Origin: Streptomyces sp. BK208
GTDB taxonomy: Bacteria; Actinomycetota; Actinomycetes; Streptomycetales; Streptomycetaceae
Direction of reading: 5' to 3'
Assembly (NCBI RefSeq): GCF_004364245.1
Contig: NZ_SOAV01000003.1
Coordinates: 62,001-126,000, forward strand
Length of the DNA stretch: 64,000 nucleotides
The translations under genes were made by a program, and so were the position numbers. Under the pieces are notes generated by a model that was not told the origin of the DNA, did not search any database, and worked only from the letters and a program-made list of their open reading frames with translations. The first letter of the stretch is position 1, and every line of letters begins with the position of its first letter. Positions 9,548 through 22,254 of this stretch are shown here, piece after piece.

Positions 9548-11007
9548 CAACACTCCTTGTGGTGTTCGCCGCCGTCCGTCGAGGCCGGCCGTCCTTCGTC
9601 GAGACCCGCGAGCGCCCCGAGGGTGACGGGCGTCGCGACGAGCCGTTCCGCGGGCTCGTAGGCCCGCTCCCGGTCCGTGAGGCAGTGCACGGCGGGTCCG
9701 CACATCCGGCCCTGGCACCAGCCCATACCGGCCCGGGTCAGTTGTTTGACCTGCCGGTGGTCGCGGGCCCCGGCGGCGCGGGCGGCCCGGACCGCACCGG
9801 CGGTCACCTCCTCGCAACGGCACACGACGGTGTCGTCGCTCAGCCACGACGGCCAGGCGGGAGGGATCGGGTGGGCCAGTGCCATCGCCCGGGCGAAGGC
9901 GCGGTGGCGGGCCGCCTCGGAACGTACCGCGGCAGACCGCCGGTGCGCCGGTGCGCGGGCGGCGCCGGAGTCGGCGAGGACCGACTCCGCGGCCAGGCGT
10001 CCCTCGTGCACGGCCAGGGCGGCCCCGCCCACGCCGCAGGTCTCCCCCGCGGCGTAGAGGCCGGGGACGGTGGTGCGCTGCCCCGCGTCGACGGCGGCCA
10101 CCGCGTTGCCGTCGGCCGAGTCCGTCAGGGCGCAGCCGAGGGGGACGAGCAGGTCGAGGCGGGGCACGAAGCCCCAGCCGACGCCGACGGCGTCGACCTC
10201 GACACGTCGCCGCGTACCCGGGCGCGGGTGTCCGTCCGGCGTCAGTGAGGCGATCCGGACCGACGTCACGCGATCGTCGCCGTCCGCTCCGATGATCGCC
10301 GTGCGCGGGCGGACCGGTACGCGGTGCCGCACGAGCGCGGCGGCGTACCCGGCTCCCTCGGCCCACTTGCCGGGGTTGCGCAGCAGCGGTCCCGGGTGCC
10401 GCAGCCAGGCCCGCGGGTGGGCCGCCTCGCAGACCGCGACCACCTCGACGCCGCGCGCCGCGAGCCCGGCGGCGACCGGCAGCAGGAACGGGCCGGTGCC
10501 GCCCAGCGCCACGCGCCTCCCGGCCGTGACCCCGCCGCCCTTGAGCAGCGCCTGCAGGCCGCCGACGGTCAGGACCCCGGGCAGGTCCCAGCCGGGGAAG
10601 GGAAGTGGGCGGTCGTGGGCGCCGGTGGCCACGAGGAGCCTCGGCGCCCGCAGCACCACGGTGCTCTCCCGCGGCGCGTCACGGCGGTCGACCGCGTGGA
10701 TCGCGAATCCGTCGCCCTCGCGGACGGCGGACCACGCGTGGTGCTCCAGGCGCAGGTCGAGCCGGCCCGCCGCGCGGTGCGCCGCCGACGCCCCGCACAG
10801 GGCACGGTACGTGCGCAGTCCGTGGTGCAGGTCGTCGGTGGGGACGGCCGCGCTCGCGTGCTCCGGCGGGTGCCGCCAGTACTGGCCGCCGACGGCGGCA
10901 CCCGAGTCGACCAGTACGACACGCAGTCCACCGTTCAGCGCCGTGACCGCGGCGGCCAGACCGGCCGGTCCCGCGCCCACCACGACGAGGTCCGTCCGCT
11001 CACTCAT
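9547..11007 (-). CDS. FAD/NAD(P)-binding oxidoreductase with BFD-like [2Fe-2S] domain (HcnB-type subunit)
   Basis: A 486-residue flavoprotein. The N-terminal dinucleotide fold has VVVGAGPAGLAAA, and a second nucleotide motif (VALGGTGPFLLP) lies mid-protein. The C-terminal region has four Cys arranged CRC...CQGRMC, a BFD-like cluster-binding domain. This is the alpha subunit of heteromeric D-amino-acid/hydroxyproline or opine dehydrogenases. It overlaps the small 2Fe-2S subunit by eight bases upstream and the deaminase by four downstream. Expected job: pass electrons from cis-4-hydroxy-D-proline oxidation, done by the DAO-type subunit at 11287-12450, towards the respiratory chain. Confidence 0.88.
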   Translation of the reverse strand: MSERTDLVVVGAGPAGLAAAVTALNGGLRVVLVDSGAAVGGQYWRHPPEHASAAVPTDDLHHGLRTYRALCGASAAHRAAGRLDLRLEHHAWSAVREGDGFAIHAVDRRDAPRESTVVLRAPRLLVATGAHDRPLPFPGWDLPGVLTVGGLQALLKGGGVTAGRRVALGGTGPFLLPVAAGLAARGVEVVAVCEAAHPRAWLRHPGPLLRNPGKWAEGAGYAAALVRHRVPVRPRTAIIGADGDDRVTSVRIASLTPDGHPRPGTRRRVEVDAVGVGWGFVPRLDLLVPLGCALTDSADGNAVAAVDAGQRTTVPGLYAAGETCGVGGAALAVHEGRLAAESVLADSGAARAPAHRRSAAVRSEAARHRAFARAMALAHPIPPAWPSWLSDDTVVCRCEEVTAGAVRAARAAGARDHRQVKQLTRAGMGWCQGRMCGPAVHCLTDRERAYEPAERLVATPVTLGALAGLDEGRPASTDGGEHHKEC

Positions 11008-11290
11008 CGTCGTCCTCCCGGGTCGCGTCGTCCTCCGGTGTCTCGTCGTCCTCCCGGGTCGTGACGGTCATGCCGGGGCGGGCCCGCACCAGGCAGGCGC
11101 GCTGGCCGCCGGCTCCGTCGACCGTCACGAGGCAGTCGAAGCAGACGCCGATACCGCAGAACACGCCCCGCGGACGGTGTCCGACGCGGCTGGTGCGCCA
11201 GGCGAGGCGGCCCGCGGCGACCAGGGCCGCCGCGACCGTCTGCCCCTCGACGAACGGCAGGGGCTCGCCGTCGACGACGATCTCGCTCAC
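11000..11290 (-). CDS. Small (2Fe-2S)-binding subunit of a heteromeric dehydrogenase (HcnA-like)
   Basis: A 96-residue plant-type ferredoxin-like subunit. The cluster motif is CGIGVCFDC, with a fourth Cys in QRACLVRARPG. The C-terminus is a run of acidic residues. The GTG at 11290 is chosen because GGAGG sits nine bases upstream and because it overlaps the stop of the preceding FAD gene as GTGA. Such small subunits complete the alpha-beta-gamma assembly of HcnABC-type and D-hydroxyproline dehydrogenases. It lies between the two flavoprotein subunits, and all three overlap at their ends, so equimolar production is likely. Confidence 0.87.
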   Translation of the reverse strand: MSEIVVDGEPLPFVEGQTVAAALVAAGRLAWRTSRVGHRPRGVFCGIGVCFDCLVTVDGAGGQRACLVRARPGMTVTTREDDETPEDDATREDDDE

Positions 11291-12450
11291 CGGTGTGCAC
11301 CTCCGAGGCCGGACAGGCGGTCGGGGAGCAGGCCGGTGTGGGCGGCCGGGTCGGCGCCGCGCCAGGGGCGGCCGAGCAGGTGGGCCGTCACGAGTGCGCC
11401 GGTCGCGGGGGCGAGACCGATGCCCGCTCCCTCGTGACCGCAGGCGTGGACGACGCCCGGCACCCGCGGGTCCGGTCCGATCACGGGCAGGTGGTCGGGG
11501 CAGTACGGGCGGAACCCGCGGTAGACGCGCAGCAGATGGACCGCGCGCAGGAAGGGGAACAGCCGGCATGCCCGGGCCGCCAGCCTCGTGACCGCGGCGA
11601 TGTTCATCCTCGTGTCGAAGCCGACGCGTTCCCGGCTGGCGCCGATGAGGAGCGTGCCGCCGCGGGTGCCCTCCACGACGCAGGAGGTCTCCAGTCCGGC
11701 GTCGGAGGAGGCGACGCCCGCGACGTAGTCGGCGGAGTAGACCTTGTGCCGGACCATCGGCGGCAGCGGTTCGGTCACCAGGACGAAGCCGCGGCGCGGC
11801 AGCACCTCGACGGGAGCGCCGAGCCGTCGGCCGACCTCGCCGCCCCAGGTCCCGGCCGCGTTGACGACGGCGTCGGCGGGCAGGACGTCACCGGCGGCCG
11901 TCCGGACACCGGTGATCCGGCCGCCGCCGGTCTCCGCGCCGACGACCTCCCCCGCGTGCAACCGCGCGCCGCGCCGCACGGCGGCCCGCAGCAGTGCGGC
12001 CGCCGCCAGCACCGGCTGCACCTGCGCGTCCTGCGGGTAGTGGACGCCACCGGGGATGTCGGGCGCGAGGTGGGGTTCGAGGTCCCGCACCCGGTCGACC
12101 CGCTCGACGCGGACCCCGGCCGCCTCCTGCCGGGCCGCGAACTCACCGAGCGCGGCCAGGCCTTCGGCGCTGCTCGCCACGACCAGGCCGCCCTTGGGCT
12201 CCAGTTCGAGGCGGTCGGGGCCGAGTTCACGGCCGGCCTCCTCCCACAGGGTGCGGCTCAGCCGCGCGAGGGCCAGCTCGGGGCCGGGCTCCTTGTCGGA
12301 GACGAGGACGTTGCCCTCCCCGCGGCTCGTCGTCCCGGCGCCGACGGGTCCGCGGTCGACGACCGTGACGTCCAGGCCCGCCGCGGCGGCGTGGAAGGCG
12401 CAGGCGGTGCCGACGATGCCCGCACCCACGACGACGACCTTGAGCGTCAA
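11287..12450 (-). CDS. FAD-dependent oxidoreductase of the DAO family (catalytic dehydrogenase subunit)
   Basis: A protein of about 387 residues with the N-terminal FAD fold VVVVGAGIVGTACAFHAA, the DAO-family GAGTTSRGEGNVL segment and the C-terminal HACGHEGAGIGLAP that closes the flavin site. By family and context it is the catalytic subunit oxidising cis-4-hydroxy-D-proline or a similar D-imino acid. It heads the five-gene operon. The start is uncertain. TTG at 12450 has GGAGGAG immediately upstream and begins one residue before the flavin fold. GTG at 12474 adds eight residues but has no ribosome-binding site. Sarcosine or other D-amino acids are alternative substrates. Confidence 0.85.
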   Translation of the reverse strand: MTLKVVVVGAGIVGTACAFHAAAAGLDVTVVDRGPVGAGTTSRGEGNVLVSDKEPGPELALARLSRTLWEEAGRELGPDRLELEPKGGLVVASSAEGLAALGEFAARQEAAGVRVERVDRVRDLEPHLAPDIPGGVHYPQDAQVQPVLAAAALLRAAVRRGARLHAGEVVGAETGGGRITGVRTAAGDVLPADAVVNAAGTWGGEVGRRLGAPVEVLPRRGFVLVTEPLPPMVRHKVYSADYVAGVASSDAGLETSCVVEGTRGGTLLIGASRERVGFDTRMNIAAVTRLAARACRLFPFLRAVHLLRVYRGFRPYCPDHLPVIGPDPRVPGVVHACGHEGAGIGLAPATGALVTAHLLGRPWRGADPAAHTGLLPDRLSGLGGAHR

Positions 12451-12474
12451 CGGCTCCTCCTCCGCGCACCGCAC

Positions 12475-12488
12475 TGTGCAATGTCACA
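12475..12488. promoter_or_regulatory. Operator-like inverted repeat upstream of the hydroxyproline operon
   Basis: TGTGCAATGTCACA has TGTG/CACA arms around a six-base centre and lies just upstream of the operon's first codon. The size and arms fit a FadR-type GntR operator, but no regulator gene lies beside the operon. Low confidence. Confidence 0.3.
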
Positions 12489-12580
12489 TGCCATTGGGGA
12501 GGCTACGCATTCGACGGGCCGCTGACAATGCCCCGTTCGTGTCGGCGGTGCCGCCGGCGCGGTGGGTGGAGCGCATGCTG

Positions 12581-12680
12581 CGGTGGGGCCGGGCTCACTG
12601 CGGTGGGGCCGGGCTGACCGCGGTGGTGGCGGGCTCGCGCCGGTGGTGGCGCGCACGCCCCGGCGGTGGTACTGCGCGCG
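12581..12680. repeat. Degenerate 20-bp tandem repeat, about 5 copies
   Basis: Units of 20 bases begin at 12581, 12601, 12621, 12641 and, weakly, 12661. The first two (cggtggggccgggctcactg and cggtggggccgggctgaccg) differ at two positions, and later units drift. The array fills the gap between the hydroxyproline operon start and the SWIM gene stop, and no open gene explains it. Confidence 0.75.
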
Positions 12681-12689
12681 GGACGGCGG

Positions 12690-15397
12690 TCAGAGGTCGA
12701 CGCGGGTGCCCAGGCCGGTCAGGGCGCCGACCGGGTCGAGGTCGGGAGTGCCGCGCGGCCACCAGTCCTCGCGGTCCGGCTCCGACTCGTACGCGAACCA
12801 GAGACCGGAACGGCCGAGTCTGAGCTGGACATGGCCCCGGGGGTGGGTGAGGCGGTTGCGCCAGGGGCGGAAGGCGGGGAGATCGGCGGCGAGCAGCAGC
12901 GGGCGGGCGCGGTCGAAGCGGCCGGCCGGCGGGTCCCAGGGCTCCTCCAGGACGTCGAGGCCCTCAGGGCCGCCCTGCCGCCAGGCGGCGACGGCCCGTG
13001 CCAGCTCCGCCGTGTCGCGTCCGGCGGCGGAGGCGAGGGAGGCGTAGAGCGCCCGGGTGCCCGCGGTGAGGCCGGAGCCCGGGCGCGCCGCGGCGAGGCG
13101 GACGGCGTCCTGCCACAGCGTCAGCCCGCCGACCGGGTCACACCCCGTCGCGAGCAGGGCGTGGGCGCGGGCGGCCGCGTCGGTGGCGAGCTGGTCCAGG
13201 GCGAACGGGTCGGGGCCGCCCGGAGCGGCCGGATAGGCCGGTGGCTGTTCGGGGTGCGGGGGCACGGGGAGCGGTGCGGGGAGCGGTGGCAGCACGCGCC
13301 GGGCCAGGGCCTCCCCGGCCCGAACTCCGGGCAGGGGCGCGGGCCCCCGGTCCTGGGCCGCACGCGCCGCGCGGGCCGCGTTCCGCCGGGACAGGGCGTC
13401 GAGCAGCTCCCGTTCACCCCGGCCGCGCAGCAGGAGCAGGACGAACGGGTCGGCGTCGAGCAGGCGCGCCGTCTGGTAGCAGAGCGCGGCGGCGTGTTTG
13501 CAGGGGTGTCCGGAGTCGGGACAGCTGCACTGCGGGGTCAGGTCGCCGGGCCCGGGGAGCAGCGGGACGCCGCGGTCGGCCAGATCGGCCAGGGAGTGCG
13601 GAAGCTCCTTGTCTAGGAGGGCGGCGATGTGCCCGGGTCGCTCGACGGCGGCGTCCAGGAACCGGTCCCAGTCGGCCTCGCTGAGCGTCCGCAGCCGCAT
13701 CTGCACCCGGTACGGCCGGGCGCGGCCGCCCTGTACGTAGGCGAGGACCAGCCCGGGCGTCACGGTGATGGCGTCCACGTGCCCGCGCTCGGCGTATCCC
13801 CGCCCGCGCTCCAGCCGCGCGGCGTCCAGGGCGCCCTCCTCCAGGGCGGTCACCCAGGCGTTGCCCCACCACGTCCCCGCGAAGCCCTCGTCCGCGGCCG
13901 TCCGGGGCGCGAGCGCGGGGAAGGTGCGCCGGAGCTCACCGTCACGGCCCGGGGCCGCCATCGAGCGGGGGGCGCGGGGTGTCGCGGGCGGCGAGGAGGA
14001 GGCCGCCCGGCCGCGCGCCGCCGACGCAGGCTCCGGGTGCCGCGGCCGCTCGGCGGCGGGCACGGACGCTTCCGTGGCGTCCGCGGCCCGGGCGGGGCGG
14101 GGCGAGGCCGGGGCATGGGTGGGCACCTGGGCGGGGGGCTGGGCAGGTGCGGCGCCGGTGGCCGGGACCGCGCGGGGCGAGGGCCGCGTGGGCTCCCCCT
14201 CCGGCCCCTCTTCCCCTTCCTCCGGCTCTCGCGTCGACTCCGGCTGCCGCGCCGATCCCGGCTGCCGGATCGATTCTGGCTGCCGCTCCGGTCCCGGTTG
14301 CCGCTCCGAACCCGACTGCCGCGTCGATTGCGGCTGCCGCTCCGGCCTCGATGTCCGCTCCCGTTCCCACTCCGAGTGCCGCTCCGGGCTCGGCCCCTGC
14401 TCCGCTTCCGATTCGGGCTCCGGCTCCGGCTCTCCCTCGAGCTCTGGTTCCCGCGACGGGGCCGTCCGGTCCTCGGCCGACGAGCCACGGGCCCGCTTTC
14501 CGGCGGACCCGGGCTCTCCGGCGGACTCGGGCTCTCCGACAGGCAGAGACCCCACGGCCGGACCCACGCCCGCGTCCCTGTCCATCTCCACGTCCGCGTC
14601 CGTGTCCCAGTCCGCGGGCAGGCGGAACGCGCCCGAGACGAAGTCGCGTACGGCGCGGGCGCGGGCGTCTTCGGTGCCCGCGCCGCCTGCCCGGTGCTGT
14701 CGACCGGACGGGCGGGACGATCGCCGGGTGCTCGCCTGGCCTTCCCTGGCCGCGTCGACCTTCGCCTGGCGACGAGCCGCCCGCAACGCCTCCCGCGCCA
14801 CGTCCGCCGGTCGGCCGCCACCCCGGCCCGCGGGACCGGGAGACGATGCCGCGTCGGGGGCCGCCGGAACGGCCGACTCGGCCGGGTCATCGGGTCCGTC
14901 CGCTGCTTCCCCGGGTTCCTCCGCGCCTGCCGGAACTGCCGAACTCTCCGAACTCGCCGGACGGGCCGGACCCGCCGGATCCCCGGGCTCTGCCCCATGC
15001 CCCGGCGACGACAACGAGGACGGCGACGGCGACAGACCGGACGGCGGAACGGACGGCACGTCGGACGGAGCGCCCTCGGGGCTGTGCGCCTCCCCCTGCC
15101 GGGCGGACCGTGCGTTGCGCAGCGCGGCGCGGGCGATGTCCCCGGGACGCGACTCGGACGGCTCGGCGGGCTCGGACGGCTCGGCGGGCTCGGACGGCTC
15201 GGCGGGCTCGGACGGCTGGGCCGGCCGCCGAAGCGGACCGTCCTCCCGGCCCGCGGCCGACGCCGAGGGCTCCGACGACGCCGGTGCCGAGGGCGCCGCC
15301 CCCGCCCCGGTCTCCGCGCCCGCGTCCGCCCCCGTACCCTCGCCCCGCTCGCGTGCCTCCCGCAGCGCGCGGCGGGCCTCGTCGGCGGGCCGGGGGG

Positions 15398-15401
<4 letters not shown>
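12690..15401 (-). CDS. SWIM zinc-finger protein with long disordered N-terminus
   Basis: A 903-residue protein in two parts. About the first 490 residues are low complexity, rich in Pro, Glu, Ser and Ala with runs such as PSEPAEPSEPAEPSE and EPEPEPESEAE, and are surely disordered. The second part is folded and has the SWIM motif CSCPDSGHPCKHAAAL (about residue 630), whose CxC...CxH ligands bind zinc. SWIM proteins act with nucleic-acid enzymes, and this gene overlaps the stop of a SNF2 ATPase as ATGA, so the two probably form a complex. It is second in that pair. The role is unknown; DNA repair or chromosome maintenance is an inference. Confidence 0.88.
15153..15220. repeat. 18-bp tandem repeat inside the SWIM gene
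   Basis: Three exact copies of an 18-base unit and a partial fourth encode the EPSEPA repeats near the N-terminus of the SWIM protein. Length is a multiple of three, so copy-number change would keep the frame. Confidence 0.9.
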
Positions 15402-18457
<3,056 letters not shown>

Positions 18458-18559
18458 ACGTCTTGTCACCTCCCGCCCGTCAGCCCGATCAGATGTCTTC
18501 GACTCTACGGGCGGGGTCTGACAATCGGCTCCGGCGGCCTTCCGGCCGGTCCCGGAGCC

Positions 18560-19141
18560 CTACGGGACGGTGTGCGAGACGACGTACACCATCGGGTAGT
18601 CGGGGTTGGCCATGTTCACGACGACGTCCTGGGTGGGCGCCGGGTTCTCCTGCTCGTTGACGACGCCCCACCAGGAGCCGGAGCCGCCGAACTCCCAGCC
18701 GGTCACCCGCTGGGCGCGGTCGCTGATCGCGATCCGGTCCTTCTTCAGCGCGTCCCGGTCCACGCCCAGCCCGGCGAGGAAGACGTCGAGACCCGCGCGG
18801 GTGGTCTCGAACTGGACGTAGAGCCGGCTGGTCCTCCAGTTGTTCGTCTCGTAGTACGCGACCTCGTCGGAGGGGACCGGGACGGGCACCTCGTAGATGC
18901 GGCGCTGCAGCTTGGACGGCCAGCCGTCGGTCATGCCGGTCGCCGCGTACTTCGCCTCCTTGTCCCGGCCGCTGTCGCGGCTCTGGCCGGCGGAGATCGC
19001 GAGGTAGCCGGCCGGGACGCCGATGAGCAGCACGATGATGAGCAGAGTGAGCGCTCGGCGGCGGATCATGTGCCTGCGGTCCTCGCCCGGCGGTCCGGGC
19101 TCCTGCGGGGGCGCCGCCTGCTGCGGCATGGTCTCCGTCAC
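18560..19141 (-). CDS. Single-pass membrane protein of unknown function
   Basis: A 193-residue protein. A Pro-rich cytoplasmic tail of about 30 residues precedes one transmembrane helix (ALTLLIIVLLIGVPAGYLAI, about 30-50). The outside domain of about 140 residues has no cysteines and several Trp, with NNWRTSRLYVQFETT and GSGSWWGVVNEQ. The GTG at 19141 overlaps the stop of the ROK kinase as GTGA, so it is the last gene of the sugar operon and is translated with the kinase. I do not recognise the family. The position suggests a link to sugar uptake but nothing in the sequence proves it. Confidence 0.78.
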   Translation of the reverse strand: MTETMPQQAAPPQEPGPPGEDRRHMIRRRALTLLIIVLLIGVPAGYLAISAGQSRDSGRDKEAKYAATGMTDGWPSKLQRRIYEVPVPVPSDEVAYYETNNWRTSRLYVQFETTRAGLDVFLAGLGVDRDALKKDRIAISDRAQRVTGWEFGGSGSWWGVVNEQENPAPTQDVVVNMANPDYPMVYVVSHTVP

Positions 19142-20286
19142 TGGGCCTCCCCGGTCCCGCGGCGCGCCTCGGCGTACCGCTCGTAGCGCTCGTACCGCTC
19201 CACCCGGCGCCGCTTGGCCCGCCGGAACCTGCGGGCGACCAGCCGGGCCAGGTCGGCGGCGCCCACCATGCCGGCCTCGGGGCCGAGCTGGGCGCGGACG
19301 ATGCGGGCCTCGGGACGGTAGCCGCGGCCGGTGAGCTGCCGCTTGAAGGCGTCGCGGGCGGGACCGATCAGCAGGTCGTCGGCGGCGCTGACCCCGCCGC
19401 CGATCACGAAGCAGGACGGGTCCAGGGCCGCGGCGAGGTTGGCGATGCCGACGCCGAGCCACTGGCCGATGTCCTGGAGCAGCTCGATGCACATCGCGTC
19501 GCCGTCGCGGGCCAGCTCGGTGATCATCGGGCCGGTGATGTCGCCGATGCTGCCCTTGACGTGCTCGATGATCCCGTACGCCACCGGCGAGTCGGCCGCG
19601 GCCAGCTCACGGGCCTCCCTGACCAGGGCATTGCCCGAGCTGTACTGCTCCCAGCAGCCGCGGTTGCCGCACGGGCAGCGGTGACCGCCGGGGACGACCT
19701 GCATGTGCCCGAACTCGCCGGCGACGCCGTACTTGCCGCGCTTGACCTGGCCCTCCTCCAGGATCGCGCCGCCGATGCCGGTGCCCAGCGTGATCATGAC
19801 CAGGTGGTCCTCGCCCCGGCCGGCGCCGAAGCGCCACTCGGCCCAGGCGGCCGTGTTGGCGTCGTTGTCCACCAGGACGGGCACGGCGAGCCGGCCGGCG
19901 ATGCGGTCGCGCAGCGGTTCGTTGCGCCAGGACAGGTGGGGGGCGAACAGCACGCGGTTGCGGTCGGCGTCGACCCAGCCGGCCGCGCCGATGCCCACGG
20001 CGTGCACGTCGTGCCGGTCGGAGAGGTCGAGGACCAGCTCGACGATCGTGTCCTCGACGACCTTGGGGCTCTTGGACTTGTCCGGGGTCTCCGTGCGGAG
20101 CTTCTCCAGGATGTTGCCGTCGGCGTCGACGACACCCGCCATGACCTTCGTGCCGCCGATGTCGATGCCGACCGTGGGCACGCGGGGTGCCGAGAGGTGC
20201 GAGCGGCGTTCCCTCGTGCCCACGGTGCGCAGGACGGGGGCGCGGCGGGAGCCGATGGGGGCGGTGAAGTCGCGGTAGGTGCTCAT
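19138..20286 (-). CDS. ROK-family sugar kinase (glucokinase-like)
   Basis: A 382-residue ROK kinase. The phosphate-binding motif is GIDIGGTKVMAGVVD, the second ATP motif GTGIGGAIL, and the zinc-binding ROK signature CPCGNRGCWEQYSSG. An N-terminal extension of about 40 residues rich in Arg precedes the fold; the usual glucokinase starts at the GIDIGG motif. ATG 20286 is used because the extension stays in frame; a start nearer the fold cannot be excluded. No ribosome-binding site precedes 20286, and a CACAAT hexamer lies eight bases upstream, so a leaderless transcript from the 121-base gap is possible. It probably phosphorylates the sugar brought in by the ABC importer upstream. Confidence 0.88.
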   Translation of the reverse strand: MSTYRDFTAPIGSRRAPVLRTVGTRERRSHLSAPRVPTVGIDIGGTKVMAGVVDADGNILEKLRTETPDKSKSPKVVEDTIVELVLDLSDRHDVHAVGIGAAGWVDADRNRVLFAPHLSWRNEPLRDRIAGRLAVPVLVDNDANTAAWAEWRFGAGRGEDHLVMITLGTGIGGAILEEGQVKRGKYGVAGEFGHMQVVPGGHRCPCGNRGCWEQYSSGNALVREARELAAADSPVAYGIIEHVKGSIGDITGPMITELARDGDAMCIELLQDIGQWLGVGIANLAAALDPSCFVIGGGVSAADDLLIGPARDAFKRQLTGRGYRPEARIVRAQLGPEAGMVGAADLARLVARRFRRAKRRRVERYERYERYAEARRGTGEAQ

Positions 20287-20407
20287 CGGGTGCGATTGTG
20301 CCGCACGGCTGCGCCGGGTGCCGAATGGGACAGGGGGTGGTGTGACCGGTTCTTCGCCGGGTGCGGGTGCGTCGTGGTTACTCGCGCCCACGCGGCGGAG
20401 CCGCACA

Positions 20408-21217
20408 TCACACAGTCCCGCGCCCCTGGGCACGCTGCAGTTCGTGGCGCAGATCGTCCAGCTCCGTTCCGCCTGCCATCTGCCTCGTCAGTTCGTCCAG
20501 GGTGATGTCCTCGCCTTCGTGGTTGCCCACCATCGTGCCCCGCTTCAGCAGCACGAACCTGTCCCCGACCAGGTACGCGTGGTGCGGGTTGTGGGTGATG
20601 AGGACGACACCCAGGCCCTGGTCCCGGGCCGCCGCCACGTACTTCAGGACGACGCCCGACTGCTTGACGCCCAGCGCCGCCGTCGGCTCGTCCAGTACAA
20701 GCACCTTCGCGCCGAAGTACACCGCGCGGGCGATCGCGACGCACTGGCGCTCGCCGCCGGAGAGGGTGCCGATGGGCTGGTCGACGTCGCGCAGGTCGAT
20801 GCCCATGCGCAGGAGTTCCGCGTGGGTGGTGCGGCGCATGTGGTCGACGTCCATGCGTTTGAACGGGGCGACGCCCTTGCGCGGCTCGGAGCCGAGGAAG
20901 AAGTTGCGCCAGACCGGCATGAGGGGGACCACCGCGAGGTCCTGGTAGACGGTGGCGATACCGCGGTCCAGGGCGTCGCGCGGCGAGGAGAGCCGGGTCT
21001 CCTCGCCGTCCAGGCGCAGCGTGCCGCCGTCGTGCTGGTGCAGCCCGGAGATGATCTTGATGAGGGTGGACTTGCCCGCGCCGTTGTCGCCCAGCACGCA
21101 GGTGATGTCGCCGGCGTGGACCTCCAGGGACACGCCTTCGAGGGCCCGTACGTTGCCGTAGTTCTTGCTGACGCCGGACAGCTCGACGAGCGCCGTACGG
21201 CCTTCGGTCTGCGTCAC
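20408..21217 (-). CDS. Sugar ABC transporter ATP-binding protein (single domain, FrcA-like)
   Basis: A 269-residue ATPase with Walker [14 protein letters not shown], signature [15 protein letters not shown], Walker [12 protein letters not shown] and H-loop LITHNPHH. Monosaccharide importers of the ribose/xylose class usually carry a double ATPase of about 500 residues. This one is a single domain, as in fructose-type Frc systems, and so acts as a homodimer. The GTG at 21217 overlaps the permease stop as GTGA. Signature position five is Glu where Gln is commoner, a frequent variant. Confidence 0.92.
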   Translation of the reverse strand: MTQTEGRTALVELSGVSKNYGNVRALEGVSLEVHAGDITCVLGDNGAGKSTLIKIISGLHQHDGGTLRLDGEETRLSSPRDALDRGIATVYQDLAVVPLMPVWRNFFLGSEPRKGVAPFKRMDVDHMRRTTHAELLRMGIDLRDVDQPIGTLSGGERQCVAIARAVYFGAKVLVLDEPTAALGVKQSGVVLKYVAAARDQGLGVVLITHNPHHAYLVGDRFVLLKRGTMVGNHEGEDITLDELTRQMAGGTELDDLRHELQRAQGRGTV

Positions 21218-22254
21218 TTGGTGGCCTCCGCGCGCTTGCGGACCCAGGCGTTGAGCAGGGTCGCGAGGAGCAGCATCGCTCCGAGGAAGAACTTGAACCA
21301 GTCGGGGTTCCACTCGGCGAAGACGATGCCCTTGCTGGTCATGCCGAAGATGAGGGCGCCGACGGCCGAGCCGACGGCGCTGCCGTAGCCGCCGGTGATC
21401 AGGCAGCCGCCGATGACGGCCGCGATGATGTAGATCAGCTCGTTGCCGACGCCCTCGCCGGACTGGACGACGTCGTACGAGAAGAGCAGGTGCTGGCCGG
21501 AGATCCAGGCGCCGAGGCCCACGCCCATGTAGAGGCCGACCTTGGTCCGGGTCACCGGGACGCCCACCGCGCGGGCGGCGTCCCTGTTGCCGCCGACCGC
21601 GAAGATCCAGTTGCCGGCGCGGGTGCGCAGCAGGATCCAGCTGGCCACGGCGACCAGGGCGAGCCACCACAGGATGGTCACCTTGAAGCCGACGCCGCCG
21701 ATCGTGAGGGTGGAGGCGAAGACGTCGTGGGCGGAGGGGAAGCCCTCCATGTCGGCGATCGACTTGGTGGAGACGGTGCCGTCGATGAGCTTGGTGAACC
21801 CCAGGTTCAGGCCCGTCAGCATGAGGAAGGTGCCCAGCGTGATGATGAAGCTGGGGAGTTTGGTGCGGGTCAGCATGAAGCCGTTGAAGGCGCCGATCGC
21901 CAGGGTGACGAGCAGCGAGACGCCGACGCCGACCCAGACGTTGGCGGTCATCTGGTAGCTGAACATCGACGACACCAGGGCCGACGAGGTGACCATGACG
22001 CCCGCGGACAGGTCGAACTCGCCGCCGATCATCAGCAGGGCCACCGGGACGGCCATGATGCCGATCGTGGAGGCGGCGTAGAGCACCGTGCTGAGGCTGG
22101 AGGCGTGCAGGAAACTGTCGGCGAAGAACGCGAAGAAGACGAAGACGGCGATCGCGCCGACGACGGAGCCCAGCTCGGGGCGGCCCAGCAGTTTCCGCAG
22201 CGGAGAGGTCCGCAGGATCCTCTCGTCGGCCGCCTTCACCTGCGTGGCGTTCAC
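21214..22254 (-). CDS. Sugar ABC transporter permease (ribose/fructose class)
   Basis: A 346-residue integral membrane protein with about nine to ten helices. It has the family motifs [30 protein letters not shown] and [17 protein letters not shown] seen in BPD_transp_2 permeases for monosaccharides. The GTG at 22254 overlaps the TGA of the binding-protein gene (GTGA). Only one permease is encoded, so it should homodimerise. Substrate is not readable; a pentose, fructose or inositol is plausible given the kinase and dehydrogenase nearby. Confidence 0.92.
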   Translation of the reverse strand: MNATQVKAADERILRTSPLRKLLGRPELGSVVGAIAVFVFFAFFADSFLHASSLSTVLYAASTIGIMAVPVALLMIGGEFDLSAGVMVTSSALVSSMFSYQMTANVWVGVGVSLLVTLAIGAFNGFMLTRTKLPSFIITLGTFLMLTGLNLGFTKLIDGTVSTKSIADMEGFPSAHDVFASTLTIGGVGFKVTILWWLALVAVASWILLRTRAGNWIFAVGGNRDAARAVGVPVTRTKVGLYMGVGLGAWISGQHLLFSYDVVQSGEGVGNELIYIIAAVIGGCLITGGYGSAVGSAVGALIFGMTSKGIVFAEWNPDWFKFFLGAMLLLATLLNAWVRKRAEATK

